This document shows, in pieces, positions 45,591 through 56,905 of a stretch of DNA of 64,000 nt (within the stretch, counting starts at the first letter, position 1; every line of letters begins with the position of its first letter). The position numbers and the translations under genes were made by a program. This DNA is from Carposina sasakii. Its lineage: Eukaryota; Arthropoda; Insecta; Lepidoptera; Carposinidae. Location of the stretch: positions 1,798,001-1,862,000 of the forward strand of contig CP053157.1 in assembly GCA_014607495.2 (NCBI GenBank). Reading direction: 5' to 3'. The notes below the pieces were generated by a model. The model saw nothing but the letters and a program-made list of their open reading frames with translations, was not told where the DNA came from and searched no databases.

Positions 45591-46671
45591 GCATTATGTA
45601 AACTTACAAATGCACTGCTGTTTTCTACCTAGGTAGTTTTATTACACAATCTATCACACTTCATAATCAGCTTTCATTATACGAGTAATTAATGCTACAA
45701 ATAGGACAACTAGTGGCCGAATTTAAAACTAGCATATTTCTTACCGTATTTTCTAAATATCCTGACTAACCTATTGTAACTAGCGCCACCTTTAATAGTT
45801 TATAATGTTAAACATCGTATATGATGTTAAGTATGAAGTTAAAACGAAACGAATAGTTTATAATATAGTTGTAGTATGATGTTCAATCAAAACGTCTATT
45901 TTAGACAGACGTTAATAAAATCGTCTTAAAAGTGTAAAATTGAAAAGTTTTATAAAATAATGGTTTACAAATTAAAAAGCATAATTTAAATTAGTGGTTT
46001 TCCATAGCCTATAATTCATCAGATGCATATCTTTCCGTCAATGTCACATAGGAATTCGGGAATTTTCTCAGGCGATAAGCATCTATCTATTGCAATTTTA
46101 TAGTTTAGGTAGTTTAATTACAGCACTTTAAAGAAATGCTGAATATGCACGTGGCAGAAGCCAGTCCAAAGCGGCATTGTTCTCGTGTCACTTTAGACTT
46201 TTCTATGGCCAATAATAAACTACTTCCTTATTTAACTATGCCCATATAGCGCTACCATGTTAATTTCGCTGCTGATAAGTCTCGATCTCCGATTGGTTGA
46301 TAGCGCAAGGTAAAAACAGAGCAACATTTATTTAAGGTAAGTGAGTGGGTGATTCATCTGTAATGTCTGGGATGTATGAATTTCTATCAATGGATATTCC
46401 AAAATTACGTTACTAAAGATACATCGTAACAATAATGAAGTTTAGGAATTGAATGAGAATTACTAGAGGAAAGATAGAACTATATTTACGCAACATTGTT
46501 AGCAACTACCTTTAAGAATTGAACCTTTACATCTGCAATTTTTCAATTACTTAAGTGGAAGGATTTGGATTATGCTTATATTTTTATTATTAGAACCGTT
46601 AAATAAATTTTTACCTACATCTGAATGATTTTCAGGCAATATTTATATAAGTTAATTGCCTTGCCTATAAA
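45591..46671. other. intergenic
   Basis: Nothing recognised. Confidence 0.35.
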
Positions 46672-46860
46672 ATTTGCCTGTTGCAGTACTCCTACATAGC
46701 CCAAGGCAATACATAGGACTACTGCCATAAGGAAGTTTTTGGCTATAATCACGCTGCTGGGCGCACAGGGTTGATGAACGCAGTGCGATTTCACTGCTGC
46801 CCACTCCCGGAAATCCACTGTTACAGTCATTGTACTCTACCGACATGGTAATTTATGTAA
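46672..46860. repeat. RTE-tail/SINE-like repeat, diverged
   Basis: 'ttgcctgttgcagtactcct', 'ggactactgccataaggaag' and 'acgctgctgggcgcac'. It lies just upstream of lipase gene 6. Confidence 0.5.
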
Positions 46861-47020
46861 CAGTGAACACAAATCTAGGAAGTCCTATCCAGGGATTCAC
46901 CGGCAGTTCTTTCCCACATCCGTGAGTTTTGTTGTCCTCACAGAGTTGACAATGACGATAATCAGTGCGTGATCTATAGTCACTGCGATCGCATGTTATC
47001 TACATTACCGTCTGGTAAAC

Positions 47021-49114
47021 ATGAAATTATTTGTGTTTTTTATACTCTGTTCTATCGGATACTGCAGTGGCTGGGGTCGAGGGGATTTGGAGAAATATGG
47101 ACCCTTCCAAATTGCATTACGGTCTAATTTGATTAAATGTAAGTTTTATTTCGGCAATTGATACACATTATTTGTAAACTCCCTTGCATAGTCGATTCAT
47201 GGATCAACAGTATCTATTATAGTCAAAAAATATTAATATAATTGTTTAGTTTAAAGACTTTTTAAAAGCACATTTTAAAGTGACAACGACGGAAATCAAT
47301 TTGTACTTATATAGTTCCATTTATTTATACAGACATAAACAGTGGGGTAAGCACGAACCTTTTTACGCGGCTTAATACTAGCGACTCGCTAGCAAAATCT
47401 ATGTGATTTGACAGTTGGACGATAGCGTTACGGACTATCGAGAGGTTCGTGCTTACCCCTCAGGAATGAGCAAATACAGAAATTACCTAAGTTTTGTCTT
47501 AATTAATTACTTCACAGTTTTCTTTCAATATTTAATTCTGACATCTAAATTCGATGAGTTTTTGTTACTCGTACAAATATGTAGAAACGCACAAATTTTT
47601 ACGAGGTTACGTTACACGCGTCGGTCCTTGTTCAATTGTGTTGTGACTGCCGGAACTCTTACCTACAATTAACAATTTAACAAAAGAAAATTAACCAACA
47701 TTAGCCTTCCGGAAATAATAATCTATCTATCCCTTTAAAAGACCGCATAACTTAAACCAACAAAAATTACAGACATTAATTTGAGACATTAATTTGTTTC
47801 TGATGTGTAATCTGCTAACATTACCTAATTATAAGAACAGTACATGCTATTAATAATAATGATCTTGATAACTTGTTTAATAAAGTGACATGTTAACTAA
47901 ATAACGCTAATGAATATAATTTGAGAAACAAAACATTTCCCGTGTTATTACAAAAGAATTTAAACATTTTTAAAGCTAAACATGCCCTAAATTTGGCAGA
48001 TACTCCGTACATTTTGCTGTCAAATGTCATATTTAAATCGAGTCTAACTTTGGGCGCTCTTTTGTAATAACACCGTTCATATTAATACTTAGTAATAATA
48101 TTTGTTCCCGTGTTATCTACTCATAATTTTGGGGAAAATGCCAAAACTAAAATTATCTAGGAAATATTTATTTTTCCGAGATATATATGTGAATTTCCTC
48201 TTGCAGGTGACCATGATAAGAGTCTCAACCTAGACGTCAGTGGCGTGATCGTCTACTTCTACGACTATTCCACTAATTTCGAACAAGCTTTTCCCATTAA
48301 CGAAGCAGTCAATGGGATCCTCTCCTTAAAGCTGGACAAATCCAGAAAGTTCATCTTCTTCGTTCCCGGCTATAAGTCCAACATTAACAAGAATACCGAA
48401 TATCGCGTCAGGGATACCTTTAGAAATGTCCCTAATAGCTATCTCATAATCTTAGATCATTCTCCCTACACCAACGACAAGGATGGCCAGATTAAAAGCT
48501 ACGAACGATCCGTCAAATACGTCTATTATATTGGCGAAGCTTTGGCCAACGTGTTGGCTGGTTTGCGAAGCGGTGGCGTATCTGCTAAACGTATGCACTG
48601 CATTGGACATAGCTTAGGAAGCCAAATGTTGGGTCAAACTGGAGACATATTTACCAAAGCTACAGGAGATAAGATTTGGCGAATCACCGCGTTGGATCCA
48701 GCTGGTCCATGCTTTTCTAATAGTTTTATAGAAGAGCAAGTACGATCTGGCAACGCTGAATACGTGGAGATATACCACTGTAATGCTGGTGGTTTGGGAA
48801 CGACCAGCGTTTTGGGAGATATAGACTTTTTCATCAACAAGAAAGGTGCAACGCAACCTAACTGTGGAACACCGTTAATTCCAGGGATTTTCGACTCATC
48901 TAAAGCTGCTAAATGTAATCATAGGACTTGTATAGATGTATATACAGCCACGGTGACCCATCCCGATTGGTTTATGGCAAGTAAATGTGATACGTACAAG
49001 GAGTTCAAAAATGGAAGTTGCTCTTTAAATGACAGGACCATTGCTGGTTTCTGGAATCCTGGTACCGCAAGAGGAGTTTACTATTTTTCTACTGAAGGAT
49101 ATGATATTAAATAA
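47021..49114 (+). CDS. lipase gene 6: secreted neutral lipase, intact catalytic triad
   Basis: Exons are 47021-47138 and 48207-49114 (intron 1068 nt, GTAAGT...TTGCAG), giving 341 residues. Exon 1 (MKLFVFFILCSIGYCSGWGR...) is a strong signal peptide followed by about 20 extra residues before Cys40, the longest leader of the array. Landmarks: FIFFVPGYK (oxyanion-type loop with Gly), LDHSPYTNDKDG, GHSLGSQ with nucleophile Ser175, TALDPAGPCF with Asp203, and C-N-H with His278. The full triad is present with family spacing. The lid-position segment (GTPLIPGIFDSSKAAKC) is short. Exon 2 has exactly the length of gene 5 exon 2, and the two proteins share SLGSQML, YHCN-GGLGTT and the DF(F/I)N region. 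Intron 1 carries MITEs E and L. An AATAAA overlaps the stop and an ATTAAA lies about 45 nt later. Confidence 0.9.
47340..47463. mobile_element. MITE family E, copy 3 (gene 6 intron 1)
   Basis: 124 bp, CAGTGGGGTAAGCACGAACC to 'ggttcgtgcttacccctcag'. Same length as 20439-20562 and nearly the reverse complement of it. Confidence 0.7.
47940..48074. mobile_element. MITE family L, copy 2 (gene 6 intron 1)
   Basis: 'cgtgttattacaaaagaatt' to 'ctcttttgtaataacacc'. It is oriented opposite to the copy in gene 5 intron 1. Confidence 0.6.
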
Positions 49115-50149
49115 ACTTTAGCTATTGTTAATACTATTGTGCCATGTTATAAACAGTATTAAACTATGAAATAATGTATGAACCCATTTGCTTGCTTATG
49201 TTATTAGTGTTAATTTGTAAAGCGCTATATATAATAGGGAACTATATAAATTAGGGAACATGATAATATGTTCACCAAACGATTTTTAATATGAAATCTA
49301 ACATCAAAGTACGAGTATAGTTTCAAGGACATGGGTTTTTTGAAACCAAAAATATAAGGCTAAAGTACATACTTATTACTTGAGGAAAATGTTTAGAAAG
49401 TCGTATGGGTTTTTCCTCACAAAAACAAGAGACAAGACAGAAGTTTTGTGATCATAACTGATTACCTTATTGTAAATTTGCCAAAATTTATCAAAATTAA
49501 TTAAAAATATGCAAACAAATTTTGTTACAAAAATATAAGAATATTCCAAAAATTTAAGAAAAATAGTCTGGATTAAAAAAATAAACGTCGTTTTAGGGTA
49601 TGCCAGTAAAGAAGCGTTTATTATAGTCTTATGTTTAATGAACATAAAATACATTCTGATGTTATTTTTCAACTTAATTAACCTTTTTAATTAACGCCGC
49701 AAAAATGCCTCATGAAAATTGTTTATTTATGTTCTTAGGAAAACATTAATAACGGTAAGTTTAAGCATTAATTATGTTTAATGAGTTTTCAACGAAATGA
49801 AGAGAAACAACAATATCCTATTTGTTCGCTTTTTTATTAAGAAAAATATTCGTTTTTCGAAACGAATAATAAAATATTATGAAATATCAGGGCTTAAATT
49901 TATGAGATCTTTTTCTTCTCACGATCTTGATACGACACGATATAATTCATATTTAGTACACACACATAATTATCAAAGTGACTGTCCTATTTCGACACAA
50001 AATAGCATAGTAGTATATAGAATGGGTAGGTACTTACCATTTTGTATGTGAACCAAAGTCGTAACGAAGTTGAAATGCAAAATATCTGTTAGGGTAGTAA
50101 TTTTGTAAAATCGACATAACATTATCTATACTTCCTCTTCTATCTATAC
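49115..50149. other. intergenic, 3' side of lipase gene 6
   Basis: Very AT-rich, no gene or named repeat. The ATTAAA at 49158-49163 could end the gene 6 transcript. Confidence 0.35.
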
Positions 50150-50340
50150 TTATAATAAAAATGTTACGGATTGCTGTCTGTACATGGAAGATATATGAGA
50201 AAAAATATTATAGGAGACCTTTATCAACGCAATAGTACCCAAAATAAAGGTCCCACTTAACATATAGGCTACTTTTTATCCCGGGAAAATGATTTTATCC
50301 CGGTTAATTTCTACATTTTGTTGCGTTGCGTCCACTATTG
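50150..50340. repeat. Helitron-like lepidopteran repeat, reversed
   Basis: 'tataataaaaatgttacgga', 'tataggctactttttatccc' and 'gttgcgtccacta'. It is the reverse complement of the 41137-type copies. Confidence 0.65.
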
Positions 50341-51220
50341 ATGAATATGTTGATGCCTTGCTCTCTACGCCATAGAGTTAGAATTCCGGTAGGTGCAAAT
50401 ATTGTTATGACGAATACCTAAGTATATGGGAACACGGTCGTGCGTATAATATCATCACAACAGATTATAAAACAAAGTCGCTTGCCGCTTTCTATCCTTA
50501 TGAATGCTTATGCGACGGATTTTGATGCGGTTTTTTAAATAGATAGAGTGATCTATGAGGAAGATTTATCTGTATATTACTATGGACCCGCACCTTCTTT
50601 GCATAAGTGCAATACTCCCTTACACGGACGAAGTCGTGGGCGGTTAATTTTAATTAACATACAACAAAATACAATATCCCCGAAATATCAGTTACCAGTT
50701 TTCTTTACAAATCCTACTGTTCAACAAGTTTGTATAGAAACAGCGGTGTTTGTTACATAAATAATAATATCTATATTAATTAACTTCATCAGAATGTAAT
50801 AACCAGGAATTTCAGGGAGAAACAATAGGTACCTATTCGGTGTTTGATGTTATGAGGCTAAAGGGGCCACACTTGAAAAGATAGCAATGAATTTTGATAT
50901 TAATAGCATTAGTAGTTGTAACAAATTGTATACTAATAGACCGCATGCAAATTTACCTACCCGTTAAACATTATATCTAGTAGGTATATGAGCCTGTACC
51001 ACTGAATTTATTTCGTGTACGGATTTTCTAAAATTGACACTTAGCTATACCCGAGGAGGGTTGGCGGACGGTAAGCAGCCGGCCGTAAAACAAATGCTAA
51101 ATCTTTAGCAATGTGAGTTTCGAAAGAAACCATAAATAATATAATGGGATAACGGCAGGAAGATGATGTACCTATGAGATGTATCTACCTATTGAGTAGG
51201 TGTATGTCAAATTAAACCTG
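50341..51220. other. intergenic
   Basis: 50480-50645 has Helitron-like words ('acggattttgatgcggtttt', 'cggacgaagtcgtgggcgg'). Nothing else recognised. Confidence 0.35.
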
Positions 51221-51419
51221 ATCGTTGTTATCACAAAATTAAAAATGTTGAAACTAAACATTGGCAAAATTTGGCAGATTTTGTCCATTGGTTTTAGTTG
51301 TTAGCTGAGGGTGTAGGGCCCGGTGGTGGGCGACCCCTCAATGGAGATTTTGTCCATCAAATGTTATTTTCTAATAGTGTCTAGATGCGGTTTTGTAATA
51401 AAACCGTGATGGTCCTATA
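51221..51419. mobile_element. MITE family L, copy 3, split by a 56-bp insertion
   Basis: 'gttatcacaaaattaaaaat' and 'gcggttttgtaataaaaccg' are the degraded ends. Interrupted at 51289-51344. Confidence 0.55.
51289..51344. repeat. 56-bp family I fragment with 13-bp TSD
   Basis: Consists of 'gagggtgtagggcccggtgg' and neighbours, bounded by agattttgtccat at 51276-51288 and 51345-51357. Confidence 0.65.
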
Positions 51420-52408
51420 CAATGTAGTTTTTTTTTATTAGAAAGGCCCTTAGTCGATAACCAGAACCTTATTCCTCTATGCCAGAACGTAAATCGGACA
51501 TTTGTGAGGTCTATGACATTATATGATTTGCTCACACGCTAAGGGTAAAGTATTTAGGTATACCTACATAGATTAATAATCAAGAAATGAATATTCTTAA
51601 GAAATACCCATCTGCAGGATATAAAATACCTCCTAAACACTAGAACATTTGGGAAACCCGTGTTTTTATTATCTTATTGCGTGTTTTATTTCATGGCACA
51701 TAAAATTTAAACGCCAAATAAAATTTGCTTCAGTTTTGTATTTGCACCACACATCGTATTCCAGACAACAAACAAGGTTTTGCCATAGATTCACGTGACA
51801 TGGAATGGGTCAAGGTAAGGAGAACTAGAAATAGGTGGAAGCGTCGCAAAAATGCTGTAGGCAACCAACATATGTCATAAAAATCAAGAGGGGGACTTTG
51901 AGAAGTTTTCGTTTTGTTTTTCTATAAATTTATTAATATTATTTTAAGACTTGTATTCTCAGACCGAGCGTATGTTTTACACTAGTACCTACTGGTGCAA
52001 TCGCCATATTAAACTAGGTATTTTGTTATTATTGACATCTAACTTGGTACTGATATCTGATCTCCATCGTTTCTAATGTGAAGTATTAATAAAATTATTT
52101 AAAAGTTTGATAAGCCTTTTAATTTCATTGAATTTGATGATCTCTCACGCGATAATCTAGGATATTTGCATTGATCTTGATGATTTGCAATGCTAAACAT
52201 AATATTGCTGTGGGATCATGAACCAACAATTTCGGTTGATGTTCAATATGGGTTCATTATTTTACTGTACTGTATATCTGTGGTTTCTGGATCGTAGTTG
52301 CGAGTTATTTCATTACAGCTCAGTCTTTATTCACAAATCCATCATGTAGATGCTGCAGTTTGGATGTTTCGGATAGTTCTGTAAACTCTGAACAAGGCTT
52401 TATAGAAC
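51420..52408. other. intergenic
   Basis: Nothing recognised. Confidence 0.35.
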
Positions 52409-52590
52409 TGACTAGCGACCCGCCTGAACTTTGAAATATCCGCTTTTCCCGTTCCCGCGGGAATTTCCACAAAATCTATTCATATCGGATGTCTGCGTCA
52501 AACAAGAGAACCCAATACCCACCCTACAAGTTTTAGATCAAGATCAGTGGTTTAGGTTGTGTGTTGCCCCGTCAGTCATTCACTCATCCA
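52409..52590. repeat. lepidopteran repeat starting ctagcgacccgcc
   Basis: The 'actagcgacccgcctgaact' start is that of a common moth/butterfly repeat; the body is decayed. Assigned by memory of the motif. Confidence 0.4.
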
Positions 52591-52599
52591 AACATTATA

Positions 52600-52988
52600 C
52601 AGGATGTTTTTTCGTTGCCACCCTTAACAAAGGGTACGTACCCACTCTATACATCAAATAAAGTAAGTTTATGCCAAAAAAATGCTGGGAAACGAAGTAA
52701 ATTTTTTTTATTTATTTTTTTATTACTTGATCGGGCGAAATTCATAGTGTCCACAGTTTATGCTAGTTTTTTCATAGACAGATATTAATAATTTCCCGTG
52801 AAAAAATCTTGCTACACGCGTTAATGTGCGTTAATTTATGCAGAAAAATGCAGTCTATTTACTCAAATTTGGACCCTAATATTTTGGAAACCAGACACTT
52901 CCCAGGTATGCTTTCATGGAGAAAAATGATCGTGATGATGAGGAGATTACGTAGTTTTCGGGAACGCTGACGACCAAAAATCACCCTG
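52600..52988. mobile_element. MITE family B, copy 4
   Basis: CAGGATGTTTTTTCGTTGCC to 'gaccaaaaatcaccctg', flanked by TA. 389 bp. Confidence 0.75.
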
Positions 52989-53355
52989 TATTATGTACCT
53001 AGATGACCTGCGAGATCAACACTTGATTGTTTCCACTGTGAGAGCGAGACGCAGTGTATAATGAATGACTTCTAGCAGGGACTCGCTTTTTTAAACTGAT
53101 TTCGGTCAGGATGGAACATTGGTTTTCCATTATTTACTAAGCAGGTAGTTAGTACCCAGTTCTTACATGGACTTGAAATCTATCTTTTTTATAAGTTCAA
53201 CCCCTAGCCTATACCTAAAAACCTTAACTATCTCCATATTAAACTCCATAAAATAATAATAATACCTTAATAATAAAGATAGACAAATAAACATCAAATA
53301 TAATAATATTTGTCTGATCATGAAATTTGATAATAATAATTAGTTAGGCGTCATT
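52989..53355. other. intergenic
   Basis: Nothing recognised. Confidence 0.35.
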
Positions 53356-53456
53356 TTGTCTTCAAAGTTAGTGTGGATAGCTGTGTGCTTGTTACTCCTG
53401 TACGAAAAAACAACTGTGGGGTTTAATTCTGACATTTCTGACATTAATTCTGACAC
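53356..53456 (+). pseudogene. orphan signal-peptide-like frame, no ATG
   Basis: A TTG is followed by SSKLVWIAVCLLLLYEKTTV and GFNSD, a hydrophobic leader of the kind encoded by the lipase first exons. There is no ATG and no T|GT donor, and the frame is cut by a SINE-like insertion. It could be a dead first exon of a lost array member, or chance. Confidence 0.25.
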
Positions 53457-53718
53457 TTCTTCTTCTTCTTCTTCAACCTATTGCAGTCCACTGCTGGACG
53501 TAGGCCTCCCCCAGGGCACGCCACAAGGCTACTGCCACAGGGGGGTTTTGCCCATAGTCACCACGTTGGGCAGACAGACGGATTGGTGACCGCAGTGTGA
53601 TTTTCGGACTATGTTGTCAGTACGGGAGGCGCTGCTGCCCACCTCCCGGAAACCCACGATACCCACGGGCAGGCAGGGGTGGTACCAACTCTACTCTGCC
53701 ACCACCCCTCACGCGGTA
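53457..53718 (-). mobile_element. RTE-derived SINE-like element with 12-bp TSD
   Basis: (TTC)n at the left, 'cagtccactgctggacgtag', 'gtcaccacgttgggcag' and 'ccacccctcacgcggta' at the right. Bounded by taattctgacac at 53445-53456 and 53719-53730, which defines the 262-bp unit for the whole family. Confidence 0.8.
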
Positions 53719-53730
53719 TAATTCTGACAC

Positions 53731-54090
53731 ATTTTTCTAGTTATTACCCTTGTTATAATTCTTAAGTTATATCAATATCTAATGGCGTATAAATATTAGA
53801 ATTCAATTAAGCTCTTAGCAAGAAAATGTTGTTAGGTAAATGGGTCTTTACAAATGCGAAGTCTTGGGTGTCCGCTGGTTTTTCATGAACTAAAAAAACT
53901 ATCTCTCCATCCAAGTACATCTGCAAGTGCAGTTCTAATGCATCTTGTGTCTCATTCATCGTCAGCGAGTCTACACTTTAACAATAAAGGACCGTACACA
54001 TTACTTTAAGTAATATCGTATAATTTTTAACATAGCCACATAACATATAACATAGCCTAATTTTTCAAATACTATAAATTATTAGCACTA
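53731..54090. other. intergenic
   Basis: Nothing recognised. Confidence 0.35.
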
Positions 54091-54389
54091 TTCTTCTATA
54101 TTATTATATATTATATTATTATATATATTCTATGCTGCTGTGGGAGTGAAAAAAAAAACGTATAATACTACAGCTGCTTTTCTTCCCGGGCATACTGTAC
54201 AAGTCAGTAGAGGGACAAGAGGGTCTCGGTGTTTTGTAGGCGATGGGCTGACCACCTGTCACTACTAACCAAACTTGTACATCTCAACTATATCCTCAGA
54301 ATTGGTCAGAAGTGGCACCATGTGGTTCTATCGAGCACCTTGGTGCTCTGCCTACCCCGTAAGGAATAAAGGCGTGATTATATGTATGT
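54091..54389 (+). mobile_element. SINE family D, copy with 10-bp TSD
   Basis: An AT-rich 5' addition, then 'ctatgctgctgtgggagtga', 'tgtacaagtcagtagaggga' and a TATGTATG tail. Flanked by attagcacta at 54081-54090 and 54390-54399. Confidence 0.75.
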
Positions 54390-54399
54390 ATTAGCACTA

Positions 54400-54849
54400 A
54401 AATACGATTATAGGTACTTTATAGTGAAAATATAAAAATTTGATTCACAAAAAAAGGAATAGGCAAGCTATTTTTAAATTTTTTCCACATGAACATACAT
54501 AAATAGCTTTTCCTTTTCTTTCGAGTTCAATATAATCATTTTTGTTCATATTTTTGTAAATATCAGGGTTTATTATTTACTTTTATCCTTAGTGTTAAAA
54601 TTGATTCGACAACTTTCTAATAATGATCTAAATAAGAAAACTAGATTTTTCAAAATAAACTTTACCGTCGAGATAATTGACTTGCTTGACTTATGGCTTG
54701 GCTCCAGGTCTTCCCTACTTTCTGTCTTGAGGTCTTGTATCGAGATAAAATGAAATGCAACTAATATGCAATTATCTTTGTATACAAGAAATTGAATGCT
54801 TTTGAGAATTTTTATTACATCGTTGTGTATTTTCGTTTTTTAATTATTT
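54400..54849. other. intergenic
   Basis: AT-rich, no gene. Confidence 0.35.
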
Positions 54850-54866
54850 ATTCGTGTATTGTATAT

Positions 54867-55123
54867 CTTCTATGCTGCTCTGGGAGTGAAAAAAAGTATA
54901 ATACTATAGCTGCTTCTCTTCCCAGGCATACTGTACAAGTCAGTAGAGGGACAAGAGGATCTTGATGTTTTGTAGGCGATGGGCTGACCACCTGTCACTA
55001 CTAACCGAACTTGTACATCTCAACTATACCCTCACAATTGGTCAGAAATGGCTCCATGTGGTCCTATCGGCCCTTGGTGCTCTGCCTACCCCTTAAGGGA
55101 TAAAGGCGTGATTATATGTATGT
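54867..55123 (+). mobile_element. SINE family D, full copy with perfect 17-bp TSD
   Basis: 257 bp: 'cttctatgctgctctgggag' at the start, 'ggcgtgattatatgtatg' at the end. Flanked by attcgtgtattgtatat at 54850-54866 and 55124-55140. The long TSD shows LINE-machinery retroposition. No clear tRNA promoter boxes seen. Confidence 0.85.
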
Positions 55124-55140
55124 ATTCGTGTATTGTATAT

Positions 55141-55855
55141 AGACCTTTACCAGCGACTCATGCTTTTAGTTCCTTTTAGTGTAATAATGCATAACATTTT
55201 GCGCTTTGTCTCCGAAGCGCGTCCATTTTCCGTGCTCCAACATGATATAGGTAGGTACACAATAGGTACTTTTTGCTCCATTTTACCAAATTTATAACTG
55301 CTTGTATCGTTATAAGCAAACTGTCCAAAAATACATGTGAAGAGCTTCTCATGTAAAAATAAGAAACTTTACTACATTTTCTATAGATGTATAGGTACTT
55401 ACTTATTGTTAAGAGCTGTTTTAAATTTTCCCTCTCTGTTTGAGAAGAATTCTATAGTATACATATAAGCTAGTCTTTGACATTCACTTTATAAATATGT
55501 TTGTGCACAATAAAATATAGGTATATCTACGCTGGTATAACGACGGGTAAATAAAAGGTTCACAGTAGGCTTGACTTGTTATAATTTTCTAATAAGAACC
55601 AGACAGTGATTACAAGACTAGTTGTCGTTGGTGGAATCGTGTCACGAATGCGGCCATGAACTCGCTTATAAAGGTATGGTATGGCTAAGCTCTACGCCCA
55701 CCAGATCAAGGCTTACTCCTACAGGCCAGTAGGAGGTCTAGGCTTATGGCATGGCAATGGCTGAATGGCTTGGGGTGTAACGTAGGGGTACGGTAAATGG
55801 CTAGGCAATCCAAAATGAAACCTTGTATCGGTATAATTAAGTTGCTCTTAATTCT
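55141..55855. other. intergenic
   Basis: 55640-55790 is less AT-rich but has no open frame with splice sites that I trust. Confidence 0.3.
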
Positions 55856-56183
55856 CTATGGGTGCGCCCACCACCGGGCCCTACACCCTCCACTGACCCT
55901 CGGATCTGATAACTCATAACTGCGAAAACAGGCACTTGCACTAACTACAATCACCACGAGAAACCAGACCCTAGCACCAAGCATGCAAGACAATACATTG
56001 CACTATTCCGAAATCAAAAACTAAATTAATAATCTACATATGTTTCGCCAACAACCGTGGCATCCTCAGGATTATAGAAATTTGTAAATTAGTAAACCGA
56101 TAATTATTATGAAACTCTAAACATTACCTAGGTATCCGAGGGTCAGTGGAGGGTGTAGGGCCCGGTGGTGGGCGCACCCATAG
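55856..56183. mobile_element. family I foldback with about 50-bp perfect terminal inverted repeats
   Basis: CTATGGGTGCGCCCACCACC runs for about 50 bp to ctcggat; the inverted copy ends 'gggcgcacccatag'. The interior includes 'gccaacaaccgtggcatcct'. Single arms recur at 26344, 39060, 51289 and 56826. Confidence 0.7.
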
Positions 56184-56506
56184 TGAATGTTTCAACTTCC
56201 AAATTGTAACGCCTAATACAATTTCATTTATTTGCTCTTAATTGCTACATGCAAACATAGTAGCTAAAGCTGTTGTTTATCAACAATAATCGAGATAAAG
56301 TAAGCTTAAAACAGTAGTTAGGACAATAAATAAAATTCCGCAATTAAACAGTGTTGTAAACGTCGGGAAGAACTTCGCCATAGACAATAAAGAGACAATG
56401 AACGACGGAATTTCACTGAATTAAAGATCATTGAGATAACTCCAGCCTGAAATATTTCAGTAGTTAAATATGAGTGAAATTACCATACTAGAACTAATTA
56501 CTATAT
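56184..56506. other. intergenic
   Basis: Family I flank ('cctaatacaatttcatttat') followed by nothing recognised. Confidence 0.35.
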
Positions 56507-56581
56507 AATATTACTATATCTATATATATTCGATTCCCACTCGGGTGAAGAATTTTTTCCATTTCTTTATTAATAATTTTA
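56507..56581 (+). mobile_element. truncated tRNA-derived SINE with 12-bp TSD
   Basis: 'ttcgattcccactcgggtga' and 'agaattttttccatttcttt'. Flanked by taattactatat at 56495-56506 and 56582-56593. The AT-rich context lowers the weight of the TSD. Confidence 0.6.
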
Positions 56582-56825
56582 TAATTACTATATCATGTTT
56601 CGCCAACAACCGTGGCATCCTCAGGATTATAGTAATTAGTAAATTAGTAAACCACAAATTATTATGAAACTCTAAAACCCAACACATTACTTACACAGAA
56701 TTAACTACCCTCTACTAAGTATTAAAAAATATATAAATAATTACCCACCATTATTTATATTTAAAATAAATATATACTATTTGTGAATACAAACCAAATA
56801 GTATTGGGTGAATTAGTTAAATTTT

Positions 56826-56905
56826 AATGAAAAAATAGTGGTGGGCGCTCCCATAGTGAATGTTTGAACTTCCGACTTGTAACGCTTAATACAATTTCAT
56901 TTATA
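56826..56905. repeat. family I arm fragment
   Basis: 'gtgggcgctcccatagtgaa', 'cttccgacttgtaacgctta' and 'atacaatttcatttata'. Confidence 0.5.
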
